Source of the DNA: Moraxella osloensis
Lineage (GTDB): Bacteria; Pseudomonadota; Gammaproteobacteria; Pseudomonadales; Moraxellaceae
Reading direction: 5' to 3'
Assembly (NCBI RefSeq): GCF_001553955.1
Contig: NZ_CP014234.1
Coordinates: 2,294,001-2,358,000 of the forward strand
DNA: 64,000 nt
In this document: positions 25,740 to 35,069 of the stretch, in pieces
How the letters are laid out: each line of letters begins with the position of its first letter
How positions within the stretch are numbered: position 1 is the first letter of the stretch
The notes under the pieces: model-generated
Databases searched by the model: none
What the model was told of the DNA's origin: nothing
The model's input: only the letters and a program-made list of their open reading frames with translations
Translations under genes and position numbers: made by a program

Positions 25740-26903
25740 ATGCCATCGACTTCAACCACCCAATCAAAAAACACCAAACAACCCAATACCGAATCAACAC
25801 CCAATGAGGTAACCCAATATTACTATCCAGACCCTGTCAGCCAGCAGGTGATACAGCAGTGGCTGTTTATGGATTTACTGCCGTGGCAACAGCCAACTTG
25901 GCAGTATTTGACCACCCATCTAGATGCCTTGCCGCACGCGATATTGTTTGCAGGCAATGCAGGGACGGGGAAACGTGCCTTTGTGTATCGGTTTGTCGCA
26001 TGGGCTTTTTGTGAAAATCAACGCGACAATGCACAAGGTGTTACAACTGCCTGTGGGCAATGCCAAAGTTGCCAATGGCTGATCGCCAATACCCACCCCG
26101 ATCTTTATCAAATTCCAACACCCACCGTGGCGCGTGACGCCTCGCCTAAATCTAAAGCAAACAACGCCCTCGTGGCGCAAGCCCCAACCCATCAGTCAGG
26201 TTATAGCATCAAGATTGACGAAATTCGGGAATTGCAGCCTTTTGTCACGCAGTCGAGCGGCGGATTAAGAATCGTGGTTATTCACCAAGCGGATGCGATG
26301 ACCCTAGCCGCCAGTAACGCGCTTCTTAAGACCTTAGAAGAGCCTGCCGAAAATGTGTTGATGCTGTTAATTAGCGATAGTCCTTCGCAGCTACTGCCAA
26401 CGATTCGCTCGCGGCTACAGGCATTTTCGGTAAGCCATGTGACCCCCGTTCAGTCAATGCAAGCGATGCAGCAGTTATTGCCAAATACCGATACTGCAAC
26501 GCTACAACAAGTGAGTGAATTGTCTGGTTATGCGCCCTTTTTGGCACTGCAAATGTTACACAGCGAATGGTATCAACACCGCCAAACTTGGATAAACAGC
26601 TTTCAAGCGGTTCGTAGCGGGCAACGTATGCCTGTACAAGCCAGCAACTATTGGCAAAAAACACTGACATTGACAGACTTTTTATACTTGTCGCAAGCCT
26701 TGTTAGTACCATTGGGGCAATTTGCCGTCGGTATCTCAGCGTCCGCCAATGACTTGGATTTTGGCAAGCTGCAGCCACCACCGACATTAAGGCAAATTAG
26801 CCAGTTGCAGCGGGTTATCGATCAAATCTGGCAAGATAGACAGCAACATATCCAAGATAAGTTATGCTATGATAAAATTTTTAGCACCATGCTGGATTGC
26901 TAA
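25740..26903 (+). CDS. holB: DNA polymerase III delta-prime subunit
   Basis: A 387-residue clamp-loader subunit. The N-terminal AAA+ fold has HAILFAGNAGTGKRAFVYRF around 62-81 (a modified P-loop), zinc-binding cysteines CGQCQSCQW near 108-116, and the SRC-like motif IRSRLQAFSV. ASNALLKTLEEP is the sensor-1/SRC region. It is about 50 residues longer than E. coli HolB, mainly in the Ser/Thr/Gln-rich N-terminus. The holB-pilZ order is conserved in pseudomonads and relatives. Confidence 0.93.
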   Translation: MPSTSTTQSKNTKQPNTESTPNEVTQYYYPDPVSQQVIQQWLFMDLLPWQQPTWQYLTTHLDALPHAILFAGNAGTGKRAFVYRFVAWAFCENQRDNAQGVTTACGQCQSCQWLIANTHPDLYQIPTPTVARDASPKSKANNALVAQAPTHQSGYSIKIDEIRELQPFVTQSSGGLRIVVIHQADAMTLAASNALLKTLEEPAENVLMLLISDSPSQLLPTIRSRLQAFSVSHVTPVQSMQAMQQLLPNTDTATLQQVSELSGYAPFLALQMLHSEWYQHRQTWINSFQAVRSGQRMPVQASNYWQKTLTLTDFLYLSQALLVPLGQFAVGISASANDLDFGKLQPPPTLRQISQLQRVIDQIWQDRQQHIQDKLCYDKIFSTMLDC

Positions 26904-26949
26904 TCTATTCAATTATCTATAGTACCCAATTAGCTATATTACTTATCAT

Positions 26950-26999
26950 TCACCATGCGTTGGTAACCGCATGCGTTAGTAACACCATGCGTTAGTAAA
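26950..26999. repeat. Short direct repeat between holB and pilZ
   Basis: Three copies of an (A)CCATGCGTTRGTAA-type 16-18-bp unit lie directly before the pilZ ribosome site. Confidence 0.75.
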
Positions 27000-27012
27000 A
27001 GGAACAATGATT

Positions 27013-27360
27013 ATGGCAATGCCATCTCGTGGCGGTATCACCACCATTAACTATGATACGATCGAAAAATTGTATGCGAGCTACCTGCCTTTTATTGAAA
27101 ACGGTGCGTTATTTATTCCTACTAACCAGCAGCAACAATTAGGCAGTCAAACCTTTGTGGCAATCACTTTGCCAAATTCGAGTGAGAGAATGCCGCTACA
27201 TGGTAAAGTGGTGTGGGTCAACCATCGCGCACAAGCACAGCGCCCCGCAGGCTATGCGTTACAGCTTGGCAAAGATGAAGCAGGTTTACGCATCAAAAAC
27301 GAAGTCGACCGCCTCCTAGCAGGTCATATCAGCTCCGATAAACCCACCTTTACACTATAA
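27013..27360 (+). CDS. pilZ: Type IV pilus assembly protein PilZ
   Basis: A 115-residue PilZ-domain protein required for type IV pilus extension. Like true PilZ it lacks the RxxxR c-di-GMP motif, so it probably does not bind the nucleotide. It shows GALFIPTNQQ, KVVWVNHRAQAQRPAGYALQL and a family C-terminus. The ATG at 27013 is nine bases from AAAAGGA, which is a better fit than the ATG at 27007. It follows holB by about 110 bases. Confidence 0.93.
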   Translation: MAMPSRGGITTINYDTIEKLYASYLPFIENGALFIPTNQQQQLGSQTFVAITLPNSSERMPLHGKVVWVNHRAQAQRPAGYALQLGKDEAGLRIKNEVDRLLAGHISSDKPTFTL

Positions 27361-27408
27361 ATTTTGCAAACTGTTGAACCTTTGGCAGTTTTAGCAGATG
27401 ATTGTTAA

Positions 27409-27469
27409 AAGCCAGCGATTGTTAAAGGTGAGCGGATACTTAATCACGTAAGTCGCTAGCTTTTTTTCT
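27409..27469 (+). terminator. Probable terminator after pilZ
   Basis: AGCCAGCGA (27410-27418) can pair with TCGCTAGCT (27453-27461) with one mismatch across a 34-base loop, followed by seven T. The long loop makes this less certain. The remaining 190 bases before cmk show nothing distinctive. Confidence 0.4.
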
Positions 27470-27660
27470 TCTATCGCGCAATGGTTAATCATGCGTCTGT
27501 GTCTTGATTACATTTCTCATGTTTAGCCCGTTTTTTGTGCATTTTTTCATAGGCAAAAAATGATACGCAATTATAGTCAATCCTTGTGCCAAATCACTTG
27601 TATAAAATAGCTTTCAGGCGTAAAATATACCACTATTTTTGCTTTGTTTATAAAAATGGC

Positions 27661-28410
27661 ATGTCACAAACGTTAACGCAACCGTCTTTTGATCTAACCG
27701 CAAGCCTGCCCGTCATCACCGTTGATGGCTCAAGTGGTGCAGGTAAAGGTACATTGACGGCAAGACTGGCAAAGCTACTGGATTATCAAATTTTGGATTC
27801 AGGGGCGCTGTATCGGATTGTGGGGCTTGCAGCCCACCAAGCGGGTTTGTTAACCGATATCATCGATGAAAATGCGCTAGCTGATTTAACCCAATCGTTG
27901 AAAATTGAGTTTGCAGCCGCAAAAGCGGGTTCTGAGCATGTGACAGTGCTCGTGAATGCCAACGATGTGAGTGAAGTGATTCGTACCGAAGAAGTGGGTA
28001 ACTTTGCGTCAAAAGTTGCGGTATTCCCGAAGGTGCGTCAAGCGCTATTAGAGTTACAAAAAAATATGGCAACGTCGCAAGGCAACCCAAAAAAGGGTTT
28101 GATTGCAGACGGGCGTGATATGGGAACAGTGGTTTTTCCCGATGCGCCGCTGAAAGTTTATTTGGTCGCATCCTCTGAGGCACGAGCCGAGCGCCGTGTC
28201 AGTCAGTTAACCCATGCTGGCAAACAGGCAGATTTTGACGAAATTTTGGCACAAATTATTGCCCGTGATGAGCGTGATAGTACACGCAGTGCCTCACCGG
28301 CTAAGGCTGCCGATGATGCGATAGTGATTGATAGCTCAGCCATCGATGCTGAGCAAGTGTTTAACCAAGTTTGGCAACTATGTGTTGAGCGCGGTTTGAC
28401 AATTAACTAA
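27661..28410 (+). CDS. cmk: Cytidylate kinase
   Basis: A 249-residue kinase that converts CMP and dCMP to the diphosphates. P-loop VDGSSGAGKGTLTARLA is near residues 21-38. ILDSGALYR is the NMP-binding region, and IADGRDMGTVVFPDA and RDERDSTRSASP (LID region) are typical. The start at 27661 gives a normal N-terminus; a longer upstream frame adds 25 residues unlike the family. It precedes rpsA, the widely conserved cmk-rpsA-ihfB order. Confidence 0.96.
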   Translation: MSQTLTQPSFDLTASLPVITVDGSSGAGKGTLTARLAKLLDYQILDSGALYRIVGLAAHQAGLLTDIIDENALADLTQSLKIEFAAAKAGSEHVTVLVNANDVSEVIRTEEVGNFASKVAVFPKVRQALLELQKNMATSQGNPKKGLIADGRDMGTVVFPDAPLKVYLVASSEARAERRVSQLTHAGKQADFDEILAQIIARDERDSTRSASPAKAADDAIVIDSSAIDAEQVFNQVWQLCVERGLTIN

Positions 28411-28544
28411 CTATTTTTTAACTAACAGTTTTTAAAAGTTTTATCGATTTTTTATAGGCACTAAAACCAGCCTTATGTTTATAAAAAATCTTAATTTGAA
28501 CCGTACTGTGCTGGACAGGCTACGGCTATACAAAGGTAAATTTT

Positions 28545-30218
28545 ATGATGGAATCATTTGCTGAACTGTTTGAAGCAAGCCAAGTACTTGACGTAGAACG
28601 CGGTGCAGTTATCGCAGGTACCGTAGTTGCGATTGATAGCGACTGGATTACCGTAGATACGGGTCTAAAATCAGAAGGTATCGTTGCGCGTTCAGAATTT
28701 TTGAATGAACAAGGCGAGCTTGAAGTAGCAGTTGGCGACCAAGTTCAAGTCGTTGTAGATGCGGTTGACAATGGTATGGGTCAAACCCTATTGTCACGTG
28801 AAAAAGCAAAACGTGCTGAAACTTGGAACGTACTTGAAAAACTTTATGAGAACAATGAGATCGTAACCGGTCTTATCTCTGGTAAAGTTAAAGGTGGTTT
28901 CACGGTTGATATCGGCTCAGTACGTGCGTTCTTACCAGGTTCATTGGTGGACACTCGCCCAGTACGCGACACTGCCCACTTAGAAGGCAAAGAGCTAGAA
29001 TTTAAAGTCATCAAACTGGATCAAAAACGCAACAACGTCGTTGTTAGCCGCCGCGCTGTGATGGAATCTGAAAACTCAGCAGAGCGCGAAGCGCTACTAT
29101 CTAACCTTGAAGAAGGTCAAGAAGTGGTCGGCGTGGTGAAAAACTTAACTGATTACGGTGCATTCGTAGACCTAGGTGGTATCGATGGTCTATTACACAT
29201 CACAGATATGGCATGGCGCCGTATCAAGCACCCATCAGAAGTGGTTGAAGTGGGTCAAGAATTAAAAGTTAAAGTATTAAAATTTGACCGCGAACGTAAC
29301 CGTGTCAGCTTAGGTCTAAAACAATTAGGCACTGACCCATGGCAAGACGTTCTTAACAACTATCCAAAAGGTACTAACGTTAAAGCACGCGTCACTAACC
29401 TGACTGACTATGGTTGTTTTGCTGAAATCGCTGATGGTATCGAAGGCTTGGTACACGTTTCTGAAATGGATCATACCAACAAAAACATCCACCCTTCAAA
29501 AGTGGTACAAATTGGTGACGAAATCATGGTTCAAATCCTTGATATCGATGAAGATCGTCGTCGTATCAGCCTAGGTATCAAACAAACCATGCCAAACCCA
29601 TGGGAAGAGTTTGATAAGAACCACCAAAAAGGTGACAAAGTATCTGGTACTATCAAATCAATCACTGACTTCGGTATCTTTATCGGTCTAGAAGGTGGTA
29701 TTGATGGTCTAGTTCACTTATCAGACCTTTCTTGGACTGAAAGCGGTGAAGAAGCGATTCGTAACTACAATAAAGGTGATACCGTTGAAGCGGTCATCTT
29801 GTCTGTAGATGCAGAAGCTAACCGTATCAGCTTAAGTATCAAACAACTTAACAGCGACCCATTCAACGAATACCTAATATCAAATGATCGTGGTGCGGTA
29901 GTAAAAGGGGTGGTGACGGACGTTGATGCAAAAGGCGCTAAAGTAAAATTGGCTGACGACGTAGAAGGCTATTTACGTGCTTCAGAAATCCAACAAGACA
30001 AAGTAGACGATGCGACCACTGTACTGAATGTCGGTGATGAAGTTGAAGCGAAAATTGTCAGCGTGGATCGCAAAACTCGCGGTATCAACCTATCAGTTCG
30101 TGCAAAAGATGAAGCTGAGCAACGTGATGCTATCAAAGCATTAAGTTCAAATGCAGCGGTTGATACACAGCCAAAAACGATTGGTGACTTAATCAAAGAG
30201 CAACAACAAAACCAATAA
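28545..30218 (+). CDS. rpsA: 30S ribosomal protein S1
   Basis: A 557-residue S1 with six S1/OB-fold repeats starting at about residues 20, 105, 190, 275, 362 and 449. Repeats 3-6 are the mRNA-binding ones and show the [20 protein letters not shown]-type signature. S1 brings mRNAs, especially those with weak ribosome sites, to the 30S subunit. Codon use is strongly biased, as expected for a highly expressed gene. AAAGGT precedes the ATG. It ends in a strong terminator. Confidence 0.98.
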   Translation: MMESFAELFEASQVLDVERGAVIAGTVVAIDSDWITVDTGLKSEGIVARSEFLNEQGELEVAVGDQVQVVVDAVDNGMGQTLLSREKAKRAETWNVLEKLYENNEIVTGLISGKVKGGFTVDIGSVRAFLPGSLVDTRPVRDTAHLEGKELEFKVIKLDQKRNNVVVSRRAVMESENSAEREALLSNLEEGQEVVGVVKNLTDYGAFVDLGGIDGLLHITDMAWRRIKHPSEVVEVGQELKVKVLKFDRERNRVSLGLKQLGTDPWQDVLNNYPKGTNVKARVTNLTDYGCFAEIADGIEGLVHVSEMDHTNKNIHPSKVVQIGDEIMVQILDIDEDRRRISLGIKQTMPNPWEEFDKNHQKGDKVSGTIKSITDFGIFIGLEGGIDGLVHLSDLSWTESGEEAIRNYNKGDTVEAVILSVDAEANRISLSIKQLNSDPFNEYLISNDRGAVVKGVVTDVDAKGAKVKLADDVEGYLRASEIQQDKVDDATTVLNVGDEVEAKIVSVDRKTRGINLSVRAKDEAEQRDAIKALSSNAAVDTQPKTIGDLIKEQQQNQ

Positions 30219-30240
30219 TCGGTTTTGCAAGCGATAAAAA

Positions 30241-30269
30241 AAGCGACTAACTTAGTCGCTTTTTTTTAT
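30241..30269 (+). terminator. Intrinsic terminator of rpsA
   Basis: AGCGACTAA-c-TTAGTCGCT (30243-30261) forms a 9-bp stem, followed by eight T. Confidence 0.9.
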
Positions 30270-30334
30270 TTTCAGCTTTTAGGTAACAAAATGGCTATTT
30301 AGGGTAAAAAAAGCCGACGAATTTAAGGTGGTTT

Positions 30335-30343
30335 TGTTATAAT
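30335..30343 (+). promoter_or_regulatory. Extended -10 promoter of ihfB
   Basis: TGTTATAAT is a perfect extended -10 element about 145 bases before the ihfB ATG. This fits independent expression of ihfB after the rpsA terminator. No clear -35 box is present. Confidence 0.5.
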
Positions 30344-30488
30344 ATGCGAAGAAAAGTAATAAAATGTAATTTTTCATTATTATGATTGTTGATAGATTGC
30401 TGGATGAAATTGGACTGTAACGAAGTTTTTAAAACCATCATTCTGTAATTTAGACTATGACAGTTACGTTTAGCGTGTTAGGGGTAGT

Positions 30489-30785
30489 ATGGAAAAAGTG
30501 TTAAACAAATCTGATTTGATCGCTAGATTATCAAGTGAATGTGAGAATATACCAGAAAAAACCATTGAGGACGCCACCAAGCAAATCATTGATTTGATGG
30601 TTGATACCTTATCTCAAAATGGACGTGTCGAAGTACGCGGTTTTGGTAGTTTTAGTTTGCATCATCGTGAGCCACGTGTGGCGCGCAACCCTAAAACAGG
30701 CGAAAAAGTGACCGTAAAAGCAACGGCGATACCCCATTTTAAACCTGGCAAAGCATTGCGAGAGGCAGTTAATCATCATCGTTAG
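30489..30785 (+). CDS. ihfB: Integration host factor beta subunit
   Basis: A 98-residue IHF-beta of normal length. It forms the DNA-bending heterodimer with IHF-alpha. It shows the helical N-terminus ending MVDTLSQNGRVEVRGFGSFSLHHR and the beta-arm RVARNPKTGEKV with the intercalating proline. Confidence 0.97.
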   Translation: MEKVLNKSDLIARLSSECENIPEKTIEDATKQIIDLMVDTLSQNGRVEVRGFGSFSLHHREPRVARNPKTGEKVTVKATAIPHFKPGKALREAVNHHR

Positions 30786-30846
30786 TTGCGGTTTTTGAGT
30801 CATTTAACGTTATTGAACTTACGCTATGGTTTAATATATGATTGAT

Positions 30847-30882
30847 CAAAAAAGAGTGGACAAAAAATCCACTCTTTTTTTT
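30847..30882 (+). terminator. Intrinsic terminator of ihfB
   Basis: A 13-bp stem AAAAAAGAGTGGA/TCCACTCTTTTTT (30848-30860 with 30868-30880) is followed by T residues. Confidence 0.9.
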
Positions 30883-30947
30883 GAATTATCTGCAATAATA
30901 GTGGCATTCAAAAATGTAGATTAATTAAAATAACCAAGGAGAAAACT

Positions 30948-31307
30948 ATGCGTTATCTGTTAGCGATTTTGTTGTTCGTGGTCGTCGGTTATTCATTGAT
31001 GCTGGTATTGGTGAATAACAACCAAGTCGAAGTAAATTTATTGTTTAGCCAAGTGCCACAAATGAGTTTGGGGTTACTGCTGATTATTAGCATTGTTTTA
31101 GGGGTTATTGCGGGGCTATTGATGGGGTTGATTTTATTTCGCGTGTTACAGATGAAACTGGAAAATCAGCGCTTATCTAAAGAGCTAAAGCAAACCCAAG
31201 AAAAATTGATGCAAACGCAGCATAATTATGAACAGCATTTAGCGCAAACCAGCAATGCAACGATTGCCCCTACCGCAGCCAACCCTAATTTACCACCCGT
31301 ACGATAA
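30948..31307 (+). CDS. lapA: LapA family inner-membrane protein (DUF1049)
   Basis: A 119-residue protein with two transmembrane helices (about 4-23 and 41-66) and a cytoplasmic coiled-coil from about 68 to 98. LapA works with LapB/YciM in controlling LpxC stability and lipopolysaccharide assembly in E. coli. The strong AAGGAGA site supports the start. In E. coli lapA-lapB precede pyrF; here lapA precedes pyrF directly and no lapB gene lies between. Confidence 0.88.
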   Translation: MRYLLAILLFVVVGYSLMLVLVNNNQVEVNLLFSQVPQMSLGLLLIISIVLGVIAGLLMGLILFRVLQMKLENQRLSKELKQTQEKLMQTQHNYEQHLAQTSNATIAPTAANPNLPPVR

Positions 31308-31348
31308 GCAATGTATGCTATCGAATTGAAAAAACGAGTCAGTTTGTT

Positions 31349-32086
31349 ATGAATCAAGTGGCAGTAGCGCAAGCAACATCACTCATCAAATCCGCCATCA
31401 AGTCACCCATTATTGTGGCATTGGATAACATGGATGACCGTCAGGCATTAAGCTTGGCGGATAAGTTAGACCCTACCTTGTGCCGATTAAAAGTTGGCAA
31501 AGAGCTGTTTACCAAATATGGTAATGGTTTAGTGACATCCTTACATCAGCGTGATTTTGAGGTGTTTTTGGATTTAAAATTTCATGATATCCCCAACACA
31601 ACCGCGCAGGCGGTATTAGCGGCGGCTGATTTGGGAGTGTGGATGGTCAATGTGCATGCCAGTGCGGGGCGCAGCGCCATGCAAACGGTGAAAGCGCGTT
31701 TATCAGCGCAAAACTACCAAACCTTAGTGATTGCGGTGACGGTGCTGACCTCTATGTCACAGCAAGATTTGGCTGAAGTGGGCATCACCGATTCGATAGA
31801 AAATCATGTCAAGCGACTAGCATTATTGACGCAGCAATCTGGGCTTGATGGGGTGGTTTGCTCTGCACAAGAAGCCAATGTGCTTAAACAGCTTTGCGGC
31901 AAGAATTTTCTGTTAGTCACGCCAGGTATCAGACTACCAGAAGACGCCAGTAATGACCAAACGCGGATTTGCACGCCCAAAGATGCCATAGCCAATGGGT
32001 CTGATTATTTGGTCATTGGGCGGTCAATCACGGCGGCAACGGATCCCACCGCAAAACTGCACCATATCTTGGATACGTTAAAATAA
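31349..32086 (+). CDS. pyrF: Orotidine 5'-phosphate decarboxylase
   Basis: A 245-residue TIM-barrel enzyme, the last step of UMP synthesis. The catalytic Asp-Lys-Asp array is in [13 protein letters not shown] (about residues 72-84), with VALDNMD at the N-terminus and [16 protein letters not shown] near 190. Normal length. Confidence 0.96.
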   Translation: MNQVAVAQATSLIKSAIKSPIIVALDNMDDRQALSLADKLDPTLCRLKVGKELFTKYGNGLVTSLHQRDFEVFLDLKFHDIPNTTAQAVLAAADLGVWMVNVHASAGRSAMQTVKARLSAQNYQTLVIAVTVLTSMSQQDLAEVGITDSIENHVKRLALLTQQSGLDGVVCSAQEANVLKQLCGKNFLLVTPGIRLPEDASNDQTRICTPKDAIANGSDYLVIGRSITAATDPTAKLHHILDTLK

Positions 32087-32103
32087 TCCATCTCGAGTCA
32101 TGT

Positions 32104-32895
32104 ATGCCAGTACGTTTTCAAGTGTTAAGTGATTTACATATTGATAGCTATGCAAGAAGGGATTTGCCCATTGGTGAAATCCCTTACACAAATGCCGATG
32201 CTATTTTAGTAGCGGGCGACACATCCAATGGGCTTTTGGGCATCGAATGGCTCATTGGCGAATCAAAGCGACTTGAGAAACCAATTTTTGTGATTGTGGG
32301 CAATCATGAGTATTTTGGTCATAATATTCTCGATTTAGATGCCCAAATAAAGGCATTGACGCAAGATACGCAAGTGCATTTTTTACAATGCACGAGCGTT
32401 GAATTTATGGGTGTCAGAATTATTGGTACAACGCTTTGGACGGATTATCACTATCAACCACAAGAAAATACGTTAGAGATTGCTCAGCAGTTTATGCGCG
32501 ATTATCGCGAGATTTATTATGATAACCGACTGTTAACGCCCCAAGATACTGTAGCTATTCATGAGCGGCAGAGGGCATGGTTGCAAAACGCCTTAAAACA
32601 AAGCCAAAAAGATGATATGCCCACCGTGGTCATGACACATCATAGTATCAGCCCATTATCTATCGCGCCAAAATATGCCAATTTTCCCAGTAATGCGGGA
32701 TTTGTCGTTGATTTGAGCGAATGGTTACAGCGCGATTTTGCGCCTGATATTTGGCTGCATGGACATACCCATGAAGCCTTTGATTATCAGCAAGGTCATA
32801 CACGTGTTATTGTCAATCCCAGAGCCTACCCCAATGAAATCAGTAGTACCGGGATAATTTTTGACTGGCATAAAGTCATTGAAGTCATGGTATGA
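32104..32895 (+). CDS. Calcineurin-like metallophosphoesterase
   Basis: A 263-residue phosphoesterase. Metal-binding motifs are complete: LSDLHID at 8-14, LVAGDTSNG near 38, VGNHEYFG near 64, MTHHSISP near 180, and LHGHTHEAFDY near 218. The substrate is not predictable. It follows pyrF by 17 bases and may be co-transcribed with it. The mobile element lies just downstream. Confidence 0.85.
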   Translation: MPVRFQVLSDLHIDSYARRDLPIGEIPYTNADAILVAGDTSNGLLGIEWLIGESKRLEKPIFVIVGNHEYFGHNILDLDAQIKALTQDTQVHFLQCTSVEFMGVRIIGTTLWTDYHYQPQENTLEIAQQFMRDYREIYYDNRLLTPQDTVAIHERQRAWLQNALKQSQKDDMPTVVMTHHSISPLSIAPKYANFPSNAGFVVDLSEWLQRDFAPDIWLHGHTHEAFDYQQGHTRVIVNPRAYPNEISSTGIIFDWHKVIEVMV

Positions 32896-32973
32896 TTGGC
32901 ACGTTTTCACAGAAACATCCCATTTAATCGCTTAAATTTTTGACCTTATCAATTTATCATCCGTTGCCGTAAA

Positions 32974-32993
32974 ACCACCGCCTTTAGGCGGTG
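32974..32993. repeat. Left-end hairpin of the tnpB element
   Basis: A perfect 8-bp palindromic stem with a four-base TTTA loop, just inside the left end. Such subterminal hairpins are bound as single strands by the Y1 transposase. Confidence 0.75.
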
Positions 32994-33050
32994 GATATAA
33001 GGCAACTTGTACACTATAACGCTTGCATAAATTTTGCTAAAATAATTTGC

Positions 33051-34157
33051 ATGAAAACACTCAAGCTACGCATACGAGATAAACACACAGCAAAGCTTAA
33101 CCGCCTAAGTGGTTTGGTTAATTTCGTATGGAACTACGTTAATGCGTTAAGCTATGAGCATCTTAAGCGTACTGGCAAATTCTTTAGTGCGTATGATTTA
33201 AACGAATATACCAAAGGCAGTGGTGAACTGCTAGGCTTACACAGTCAGACTATTCAGGCAATCAATGAAACCCACGCCAAATCGCGTCGCCAATTCAAAA
33301 AAGCCAAACTAAACTGGCGAACCAACAACCCAAGCTCTAAGCGTAAAAGCTTAGGTTGGCTACCATTCAAACAATCGGCTATTAAGCACATTACCACGCA
33401 CCAAATTGGTAAAAAAGGCTTAAAATCCACCTTACAGCTTAGTTTAGCCAAAGGACAAAAGCTAATCATCGACCTATGGGACAGCTATAACCTTAGCCTA
33501 TACCAAATCAACACATGCGAGATTGTGCAAGACGCACGCAGTCATTGGTATGCCTGTATTACCGTCAAAGAATACCCCAAGACACAATGCGGAACGGGTA
33601 GCGTAGGCATTGACTTAGGGCTTAAAGACAGTGCCACTACCTCAAGCGGTGACAAACTCACCATCAAGCAAACGCTCAAATATGCCAAAGATTTAGCCAT
33701 TGCTCAACGAGCTAAAAACAAACAACGTGTCAAAGCGATTCATGCCAAAATCAAACATACACGCCAAGACCTGATACATAAATTCACCACCCAATTAGTC
33801 AAGGACAATGCCCTAATCGTGGTTGGTGATGTAAAAACCACCCAATTTAACAGTAAAAAAGGCAAACTCGCCAAATCGGTATATGATGCAGGTTGGTTTG
33901 AGCTTAAACGACAATTGACCTATAAATGCGAGAACGCAGGTTGTCGTTTTGAAATCGTATCAGAGCGATACACTACCCAAACTTGCTCGTGTTGCGGTCA
34001 AATTGACCGCAATAGTCCGAAAGGTAGAGCAGGCTTGCGAATAAGAGAATGGACTTGTGCGAAGTGTGGCACATGGCATGATAGAGATATCAATGCCAGT
34101 AAGAACATTCTTGCGGTCGGGCTTGACCGTCTTGTAGAAGGAATCCCCGAACGATAG
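33051..34157 (+). CDS. tnpB: TnpB, RNA-guided nuclease-type protein of IS200/IS605 elements
   Basis: A 368-residue protein with the N-terminal OrfB_IS605 region, a split RuvC-like domain and a zinc finger. RuvC-I GIDLGLKD has the aspartate at 188. The zinc cysteines are at 312, 315, 336 and 339. RuvC-III is HDRDINASKNIL with the aspartate near 346. In the RuvC-II position, where most TnpB have an E-D-L motif, this protein has VVGDVKT (259-260), so the usual glutamate is replaced by glycine. TnpB uses an RNA from the element's right end as guide. The start at 33051 fits family N-termini; the longer frame to 32991 reads into the left end. Confidence 0.88.
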   Translation: MKTLKLRIRDKHTAKLNRLSGLVNFVWNYVNALSYEHLKRTGKFFSAYDLNEYTKGSGELLGLHSQTIQAINETHAKSRRQFKKAKLNWRTNNPSSKRKSLGWLPFKQSAIKHITTHQIGKKGLKSTLQLSLAKGQKLIIDLWDSYNLSLYQINTCEIVQDARSHWYACITVKEYPKTQCGTGSVGIDLGLKDSATTSSGDKLTIKQTLKYAKDLAIAQRAKNKQRVKAIHAKIKHTRQDLIHKFTTQLVKDNALIVVGDVKTTQFNSKKGKLAKSVYDAGWFELKRQLTYKCENAGCRFEIVSERYTTQTCSCCGQIDRNSPKGRAGLRIREWTCAKCGTWHDRDINASKNILAVGLDRLVEGIPER

Positions 34158-34225
34158 GGAGGGGAGGAAGTCAAAGTATCAATTTATGGTGCAAAGATAA
34201 AAAGATATAAGGAATGCGTAGTTAA

Positions 34226-34975
34226 ATGTCTAATTCAATCAACACCAATCCTGCTCATTTACCGCCCAGTATGATTGACTCGGTCAAGCTACTGCCGAAA
34301 CATGAGCGACTAATACTATTTACCCGCCATTCATTGCGCGAAATGTCAGATAAAAATGGCTTTGCCAGTTATGCCTTACCACTGACACCAAAAGGTAGAG
34401 TGTTGGCGGAGTCTTGGGGGCGTTGGTTGGCTGCCAACTTAGATTACTCGATGGATGTAGATAGCATCAGTAGCCCAATACAACGTTGTATTGATACCGC
34501 GATTTTAATGCAAGCAGGGGCCGGTATCTCTAGAAATGTGTCGCACCAATCGCTGTTGGTAGAGCCAGGTAGTTTGGTCGTTGACCATGAAGAAGTGAGT
34601 AAAGTATTCAAACAAATTGGTGCGCTCAATTTTATCAATCGTTTTTTGGCGGGCGACATGGCAGGGATTAAGGCGCCACATAAAGGCGGTTTGGATTTAT
34701 TAGCGCTTTTATTTCAGCATCAGCCAAAGCACGGACATTTATTACTGGCGGTTAGTCATGATACGCTATTGTCAGCGTTTTTAGCGGTGATGATGGGCGT
34801 GGGTGAAATTAGCTGGGATGACTGGCCAAAAATGATGGAAGGGGTGTTTTTGTGGTTTGATGATAAACCCTTTAGTGAGGCAAAAGTACATTTTATTTGG
34901 CGCGGGCAGTGCTATGACCGCCGATTGATTGAATTGTTAGACCCATTTTCAACCTCTTATTCGTTAAAAGACTAA
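34226..34975 (+). CDS. Histidine phosphatase superfamily protein
   Basis: A 249-residue protein with the phosphohistidine motif TRHSLRE near residue 33 (RHS in place of the commoner RHG), a conserved SPIQRCIDTA segment with its arginine near 88, and the second catalytic histidine in VSHDTLLSAF near 180. Substrate unknown: related proteins act on phosphosugars, acyl phosphates or phosphoproteins. It ends in a bidirectional terminator. Confidence 0.8.
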   Translation: MSNSINTNPAHLPPSMIDSVKLLPKHERLILFTRHSLREMSDKNGFASYALPLTPKGRVLAESWGRWLAANLDYSMDVDSISSPIQRCIDTAILMQAGAGISRNVSHQSLLVEPGSLVVDHEEVSKVFKQIGALNFINRFLAGDMAGIKAPHKGGLDLLALLFQHQPKHGHLLLAVSHDTLLSAFLAVMMGVGEISWDDWPKMMEGVFLWFDDKPFSEAKVHFIWRGQCYDRRLIELLDPFSTSYSLKD

Positions 34976-35000
34976 TCGATAACCAGCAAAACTATAGCAA

Positions 35001-35033
35001 TAAAAAAGGTAGGACTTTATCCTACCTTTTTTA
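35001..35033. terminator. Bidirectional terminator between convergent genes
   Basis: A 13-bp stem AAAAAAGGTAGGA/TCCTACCTTTTTT (35002-35014 with 35020-35032) serves both the phosphatase gene and the desaturase gene. Confidence 0.9.
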
Positions 35034-35069
35034 TGACACAGTCAACCTTCAAACATGTTGAGCTATTAA

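Larger units (their letters stand above)
32958..34187 (+). mobile_element. Stand-alone TnpB element with IS200/IS605-type ends
   Basis: About 1.2 kb containing only tnpB; no Y1 transposase (tnpA) gene is present. The left end holds a perfect hairpin CCACCGCC-ttta-GGCGGTGG (32974-32993). The right end holds a CCCC-rich/GGGG-rich hairpin overlapping the tnpB stop, ending GGGGAGGAAGTCAA (to 34174), like many IS200/IS605 right ends. An 11-bp direct repeat TATCAATTTAT flanks it (32947-32957 and 34177-34187), so the right boundary is either 34174 or 34187. Insertion 3' of TTTAT is inferred. The right-end region is where the guide (omega) RNA scaffold would lie. Confidence 0.75.

Noticed and set aside
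32947-34187. Target-site duplication made by a DDE transposase
   Set aside because: The element has no DDE transposase. IS200/IS605 elements do not make target duplications, so the 11-bp repeat needs another explanation.
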